Assembly (NCBI RefSeq): GCF_023168165.1
Contig: NZ_BQYJ01000002.1
Coordinates: forward strand, 372,001 to 436,000
Direction of reading: 5' to 3'
Origin: Niallia sp. NCCP-28
GTDB lineage: Bacteria > Bacillota > Bacilli > Bacillales > Cytobacillaceae
Length of the DNA: 64,000 nt
Shown: positions 60,107 through 64,000 of the stretch, piece by piece
How the letters are laid out: each line of letters begins with the position of its first letter
Numbering within the stretch: the stretch's first letter is position 1
The notes under the pieces: generated by a model
The model's input: only the letters and a program-made list of their open reading frames with translations
The model's database searches: none
What the model was told of the DNA's origin: nothing
Program-made: the position numbers and the translations under genes

Positions 60107-61663
60107 CTAATAATTCTCTTTCTTTTTTTCTCCGTGCATTTGCCGGAATTTCTCTGGACTTGTGCCGAAATTTTCTCGAAAGCTTCTGCAGAAATATGAA
60201 AAATTTTGATAGCCTACTTCTTTGCATATATCATTAATTTTCATATTGGTATTATGCAGAAGTTTTTTTGCTTTTTCCATTCTGAAGTTTTTTATATACT
60301 TATTGAGTCCGCATCCAGTTTCTTGAATAAATACTTCACTTAAATAGCGTGGAGACAAGTATGCTTTTTCAGCAAGTATGTTTAAGCTTAATTCTTCTCC
60401 ATAGTGTTCGTTTATATACTGTTGAACAATATGGATAACATGTTTCGGAGAGTGTTCCTTTTTCTCTAATTTTTTTATCACTTTTTCTTTAATTGTTAAT
60501 AAAATACTTTCAATTTCCGAGAAATATTGACAAGAATAGATTTCACCCATTTTATCGTTAATTGTTTTTTCATCGTATTCTTTTAAAGATTGACAAAGAA
60601 GCTGCAAAAGTCTTGAAAATAAATAACGGACGTAAATATGAGAAAAATCCTTTTTTTGATGATATTTTTGAAATAAAATATTTATATTTTGTTTCAAACT
60701 AAATGCATCAACATATTGAATCGCCTCTTGAATCGCATATAAAAGATTTTCATCATGTTCTAAAGACTCTGTTTCTTGTGTTATAGAAGTGTCAATTGGA
60801 TAAATATATGTCTCAGAGTAGAAAAAGCGATCTTCTAGATAGTTTTCCAATTGTTCATATATTATTGGTATCTCACTAGGAGTGGAAAGTTCTTTGCCGA
60901 CAGACATATAACATTGAATTCTGTATTCAGAATAAATCTTTTTTTGGATTTTATCGGCAACTTGCATAGGCGATGCCAAGTAGTTTGCATCATTTTTCAG
61001 CAACAACAAAATTTGAAATGGATTTAGGTCAATAAAATCACAAGTACTAGGAATAATTTGTTTCATCTGTTTGTAAAAGAAAAGAACATCTTCATCTTTA
61101 GAAAGTGTATCAAAGAATGGCTCTTCAAACTGAATCAAAATTAAGCGACAATATTCATTTAAAAAAACAAAATCTATGAAAGGGTATTCATTTTTTAGTA
61201 TATCTAATGGTGTTTTGTTTACTAAACGGTAAAGAATATGGGTTTTAAGGAATGAAGTATTGGCTTTTTTTTGAATTTGTTCCTTCTCCTGAGTTTTAAT
61301 ATTTTGTATGACTGAGAAAATAGTATCTTGAAATTCTTGAGGTTTTACAGGCTTTAAGATATAATCGACCGCGCGCAAAGATAACGCTTTTTTGATAAAG
61401 TCAAATTCATCATGGCCACTGAAGAAAATAATTTGGATATCAGGATAAATCATTCTCGCCTTTGCTGCAAGCTCTATTCCATCAATAAAGGGCATTTTGA
61501 CATCTGTAAATAGAATATCTACAGACTGATTTTGCAATTGAACAATTGCCTCTTTTCCATTGGCAGCTTCTATTATATCAAGTTTAAAATTGAATTTATT
61601 TAGAAGAAAACGGATGACATTTCGTTCATCTTTTTCATCATCTACAATTAGAATGCGGTGCAT
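60107..61663 (-). CDS. YesN-type response regulator (second)
   Basis: 518 residues. Receiver domain 1-120 (ILIVDDEKDERN; ILFTDVKMPFIDG with phospho-Asp; YILKPVKPQE), a long middle region, and an AraC DNA-binding domain at about 415-515 (LNILAEKAYLSPRYLSEVF and ICKEVGYQNFSYFCRSFREN). It presumably activates the divergent binding-protein operon. GGGAGGG lies upstream of the ATG. Confidence 0.92.
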   Translation of the reverse strand: MHRILIVDDEKDERNVIRFLLNKFNFKLDIIEAANGKEAIVQLQNQSVDILFTDVKMPFIDGIELAAKARMIYPDIQIIFFSGHDEFDFIKKALSLRAVDYILKPVKPQEFQDTIFSVIQNIKTQEKEQIQKKANTSFLKTHILYRLVNKTPLDILKNEYPFIDFVFLNEYCRLILIQFEEPFFDTLSKDEDVLFFYKQMKQIIPSTCDFIDLNPFQILLLLKNDANYLASPMQVADKIQKKIYSEYRIQCYMSVGKELSTPSEIPIIYEQLENYLEDRFFYSETYIYPIDTSITQETESLEHDENLLYAIQEAIQYVDAFSLKQNINILFQKYHQKKDFSHIYVRYLFSRLLQLLCQSLKEYDEKTINDKMGEIYSCQYFSEIESILLTIKEKVIKKLEKKEHSPKHVIHIVQQYINEHYGEELSLNILAEKAYLSPRYLSEVFIQETGCGLNKYIKNFRMEKAKKLLHNTNMKINDICKEVGYQNFSYFCRSFRENFGTSPEKFRQMHGEKKKENY

Positions 61664-61752
61664 ATTTTTTCCCTCCCATATAATTCATGATGATTATATC
61701 ATCTTAGATTTGCAGATTACAACGCAGGCAGAAATTTCCGGAAAAAAGTACA

Positions 61753-61766
61753 TGAAAACGGTTTAT
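61753..61766 (+). promoter_or_regulatory. Weak cre-like site before the Lpl-type operon
   Basis: TGAAAACGGTTTAT keeps the TGAAAACG-TT core but misses the terminal CA. It resembles the site before the first sugar ABC operon (7175). Low confidence. Confidence 0.3.
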
Positions 61767-61884
61767 TTAATATATCAAAGGAACAATCAATCAATTAAAC
61801 TATACTTAAGCTTAAATAACGGCCATTATTTAGGAGCAGAAAGTTCAGCAGTTTGTTGAGACAAACTTACTTGGGGGGAAACTA

Positions 61885-63561
61885 ATGAAGTATAGATCAC
61901 TATTAAAACGTATGGGTATTGCTCTAATGGCATCTACGTTGACAGTCTCTTTAGCAGCTTGTGTGGAGTCTTCGTCATCAGAAGATTCTTCAACAAAAGA
62001 TGGAACAACAATCATTAAAATGGGGCGCGTCACAGCAGCAAATCCGAAACTGCCTGAAGGGGACACATATGAGGATAATGCATACACACGTCTTGTGAAA
62101 GAGAAATTAAATGTAAAAATTGTAGATCAATTTGAAGCTGAGGGAGAAGACTATAATAGGCAGGTTGCGCTTGCGATTGCATCAGGAGAGTTGCCAGACA
62201 TGATGCGTGTGGATTCCAAGGAAGAGTTAAAAGAATTAGTTGAAAATGATTTAATTGCAGATTTAACCGAAGTTTACGATAAAAATGCAAGCGATTACAT
62301 TAAAGGTGTTTATGATACTTATGATGGAAGAAACCTAGCGGATGCTACATTTGATGGGCATCTAATGGCAATTCCGGCAACAATAGGAAATTCTGCTCCA
62401 AATATAGTTTGGATCAGAAAAGATTGGATGGACAAACTTGGAATAAAACTAGACAGTGATGGAGACACTCAAATCACTTTGGACGAGCTAGAAAAAACGG
62501 CAAAAACTTTTGTAGAAAAAGACCCTGGGAATTCTGGAAATCCAGTAGGAATTCCATTTGCTACTTGGCTAAATGCTAGTGATTATGGCGGATCTGGACT
62601 TACTATGTCATCCATAGCAGCTGTTTTTAATGCACATCCTAAGTTTTGGCTGGATAATGGCAATGGAGATATTATTTATGGTTCCACCACTGATAGCACA
62701 AAAAAGGCACTTGGTGTAATGGCAGATTGGTTTGATAAGGGAATTGTTGATCCACAATTTGGAACTAGAACTTGGGACGATATAATGGCCCTTCTTACTA
62801 AAGGACAAACAGGAATTGTTACTGGACCTTGGCATATTCCTGACTGGGGATTATCTACCGTTAAAGGAATGGATAAAAATGCAGAGTTCACAGCCTACTC
62901 TATAAAAGGCGAAAATGAAAAGGTGAATGTTGTTCATAATAATCCAACAGGACAATTTATTGTGGTTAGAAAAGATTATGATCACCCGGAGTTGGCTATA
63001 AAAATCTTAAATTTATTTTATGATGAGATTATAAATACTAAAGATTTAAAAACAGAGTATCCGGAAATTTCAAAATATAGCGAGCTTGCTGTAGATGGTT
63101 CAACTAGACCGTTTAATATTGAAGTATACAACGCTAATAATGTTTTAGAGGAATACGCTTATATCAAATCTGCAGTAGATGGCAAGACTTCTATCGATGA
63201 TATACCTAAAGCTGGTTTGAAAATAGATGCACAAAGTGTAAAGGCTTATGAAAAAGATCCTGCAAATGCTGATACTTCTGCCTGGTCCAAATATCATTCT
63301 AGGATGCTTGGCATGGGAATGATTAACACATTATCAGAAGAGGATGCATTTAATTGGACGACTCCTGTATTTTTTGGCACGACAAAAACAATGGAGAAAA
63401 AATGGGCTAATCTTGGGAAATTAGAAGAAGAATCTTTTATAAAAATAGTAACTGGCAACAAGCCGCTAGATTATTTCGATACCTATGTTTCTAATTGGAA
63501 AAAACAAGGCGGAGATGAAATCATCTCAGAAATTAAAGAAGAATTGGAAAATGGGCAGTAA
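61885..63561 (+). CDS. ABC importer substrate-binding lipoprotein, LplA-like
   Basis: 558 residues, the long size of LplA/YtcQ-type binders for complex glycans. Signal peptide with lipobox SLAAC (Cys about 28). Landmarks are RLVKEKLNVKIVDQFEAEGEDY near 68, IASGELPDMMRVDSKEELKEL near 97, ATIGNSAPNIVWIRKDWMDKLG near 165 and, late, FYDEIINTKDLKTEYPEISK. GGGGGGAAA precedes the ATG. It is followed by a stem-loop and a permease gene. The ligand is unknown; related systems take up uronate-, xylan- or rhamnogalacturonan-derived oligosaccharides. Confidence 0.9.
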   Translation: MKYRSLLKRMGIALMASTLTVSLAACVESSSSEDSSTKDGTTIIKMGRVTAANPKLPEGDTYEDNAYTRLVKEKLNVKIVDQFEAEGEDYNRQVALAIASGELPDMMRVDSKEELKELVENDLIADLTEVYDKNASDYIKGVYDTYDGRNLADATFDGHLMAIPATIGNSAPNIVWIRKDWMDKLGIKLDSDGDTQITLDELEKTAKTFVEKDPGNSGNPVGIPFATWLNASDYGGSGLTMSSIAAVFNAHPKFWLDNGNGDIIYGSTTDSTKKALGVMADWFDKGIVDPQFGTRTWDDIMALLTKGQTGIVTGPWHIPDWGLSTVKGMDKNAEFTAYSIKGENEKVNVVHNNPTGQFIVVRKDYDHPELAIKILNLFYDEIINTKDLKTEYPEISKYSELAVDGSTRPFNIEVYNANNVLEEYAYIKSAVDGKTSIDDIPKAGLKIDAQSVKAYEKDPANADTSAWSKYHSRMLGMGMINTLSEEDAFNWTTPVFFGTTKTMEKKWANLGKLEEESFIKIVTGNKPLDYFDTYVSNWKKQGGDEIISEIKEELENGQ

Positions 63562-63568
63562 TCAATAA

Positions 63569-63597
63569 TAATAAGAGCTGCATAGCAGCTCTTATTA
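63569..63597 (+). promoter_or_regulatory. Perfect stem-loop between binding protein and permease
   Basis: TAATAAGAGCTGC (63569-63581) and GCAGCTCTTATTA (63585-63597), 13 perfect pairs with a three-base loop. The permease SD AAGGAGG follows four bases later. It likely stabilises the binding-protein part of the message, as the hairpin at 8509 does in the first operon. Confidence 0.7.
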
Positions 63598-63612
63598 ATT
63601 AAGGAGGAAAAT

Positions 63613-64000
63613 ATGGAAAAACTCCAAAGTGAAATAGCTGAAAATTTTAAAAAAACTGAATTTAATGCAAAAAAGGAAAAACTGAAAAAATGGACGAAGG
63701 AGCAAGCTTTTTATCATGGAATGCTGCTGCCTGGAATGATATTTTTGATTATATTCAGCTTTGTTCCTATGTTTGGAATCATCATGGCATTTCAAGATTA
63801 TATACCAGCCAAAGGCATTTTGGGTTCTGAATTTGTAGGATTAGAACACTTTAAATATATGTTTTCTTTGCCTGATATCGGAAAGTTGTTTCGAAATACG
63901 ATAGTAATCGCACTCGGGAAAATTATTTTAGGGTCTTTATTGGCAATCGTATTTGCTATTCTTTTAAATGAAATCCGCCTTAAATTCTTAAAAAAATCGA
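63613..64000 (+). CDS. ABC permease, LplB-like (cut by window end)
   Basis: 129 codons are visible. After a charged N-terminal extension (MEKLQSEIAENFKKTEFN) come FYHGMLLPGMIFLIIFSFVP and FGIIMAFQDYIPAKGI, then FVGLEHFKYMFSLPDIGKL and RNTIVIALGKIILGSLLAIV, all standard for LplB/YtcQ-associated permeases. AAGGAGG lies five bases before the ATG. It forms the importer channel with a second permease expected beyond the window. Confidence 0.9.
   Translation, partial: MEKLQSEIAENFKKTEFNAKKEKLKKWTKEQAFYHGMLLPGMIFLIIFSFVPMFGIIMAFQDYIPAKGILGSEFVGLEHFKYMFSLPDIGKLFRNTIVIALGKIILGSLLAIVFAILLNEIRLKFLKKS

Overview
The window is AT-rich DNA with strong purine-rich ribosome binding sites, frequent TTG and GTG starts, lipoprotein substrate-binding proteins, YesM/YesN-type two-component systems and B. 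subtilis-like operator motifs (cre, XylR, TnrA/GlnR, possible SigD). It is chromosomal DNA from a motile, sugar-versatile Bacillaceae species. A Niallia/Bacillus circulans-like organism is my guess, not something the sequence proves. No rRNA, tRNA, CRISPR array, prophage or intact insertion sequence was seen.

Layout. 0-3.5 kb: a partial tautomerase, a galactitol-type PTS EIIC, a glucose-type EIIA and a PHP-type histidinol phosphatase; four TAATCA hexamers spaced exactly 11 bp apart lie between the PTS genes. 3.5-11.4 kb: a YesN/YesM system divergent from a sugar ABC importer and a GH172 (DUF2961) glycosidase. 11.7-13.3 kb: rpiA with a Gfo/Idh/MocA oxidoreductase. 13.7-18.8 kb: a short histidine kinase, an AraC-type regulator and an overlapping SSS-like membrane protein, then an acetamidase/formamidase and an APC permease. 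19.2-22 kb: a Bcr/CflA efflux pump and a MarR-nitroreductase-monooxygenase operon. 22.3-28.1 kb: nitrite assimilation (nirBD, siroheme synthesis genes, nirC) behind a Crp/Fnr-type palindrome. 28.1-32.1 kb: an IS relic, a GntR regulator, an orphan amino-acid binding lipoprotein, a hydrolase and an AraC regulator. 32.3-36.4 kb: a copper amine oxidase, a Met-rich membrane protein and an APC permease, preceded by a perfect TnrA/GlnR box. 36.8-44.3 kb: DUF202, a CDF metal exporter, an XRE-cupin/LysE pair, glnK-amtB and a PAS-GGDEF-EAL protein. 44.4-51 kb: a XylE-like symporter with XylR operator and cre, a ferredoxin, a DDAH-family hydrolase, and a chemoreceptor followed by an orphan XylF-like lipoprotein. 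51.4-56.4 kb: a complete DeLey-Doudoroff D-galactonate operon (iclR, kdgK, kdgA, dgoD, dgoT). 56.8-64 kb: a polysaccharide deacetylase, a His/Gln/Trp repeat protein, and a second YesM/YesN system divergent from an Lpl-type ABC importer cut by the window end.

Two themes recur. One is sugar and sugar-acid uptake (two complete or partial ABC importers each with its own two-component system, xylose, galactonate, PTS). The other is nitrogen scavenging (amides, nitrite, amines, ammonium, possibly methylated arginines), part of it under visible TnrA/GlnR-type boxes.

The most unusual observations are: a five-copy dispersed intergenic repeat that can fold as a long hairpin; a chemoreceptor-XylF pair with no transporter; a split sensor module in which a kinase without a sensor domain is co-encoded with an SSS-like protein; a pseudoknot-forming intergenic repeat at 56.5 kb; and the 36-bp-repeat His/Gln/Trp protein.
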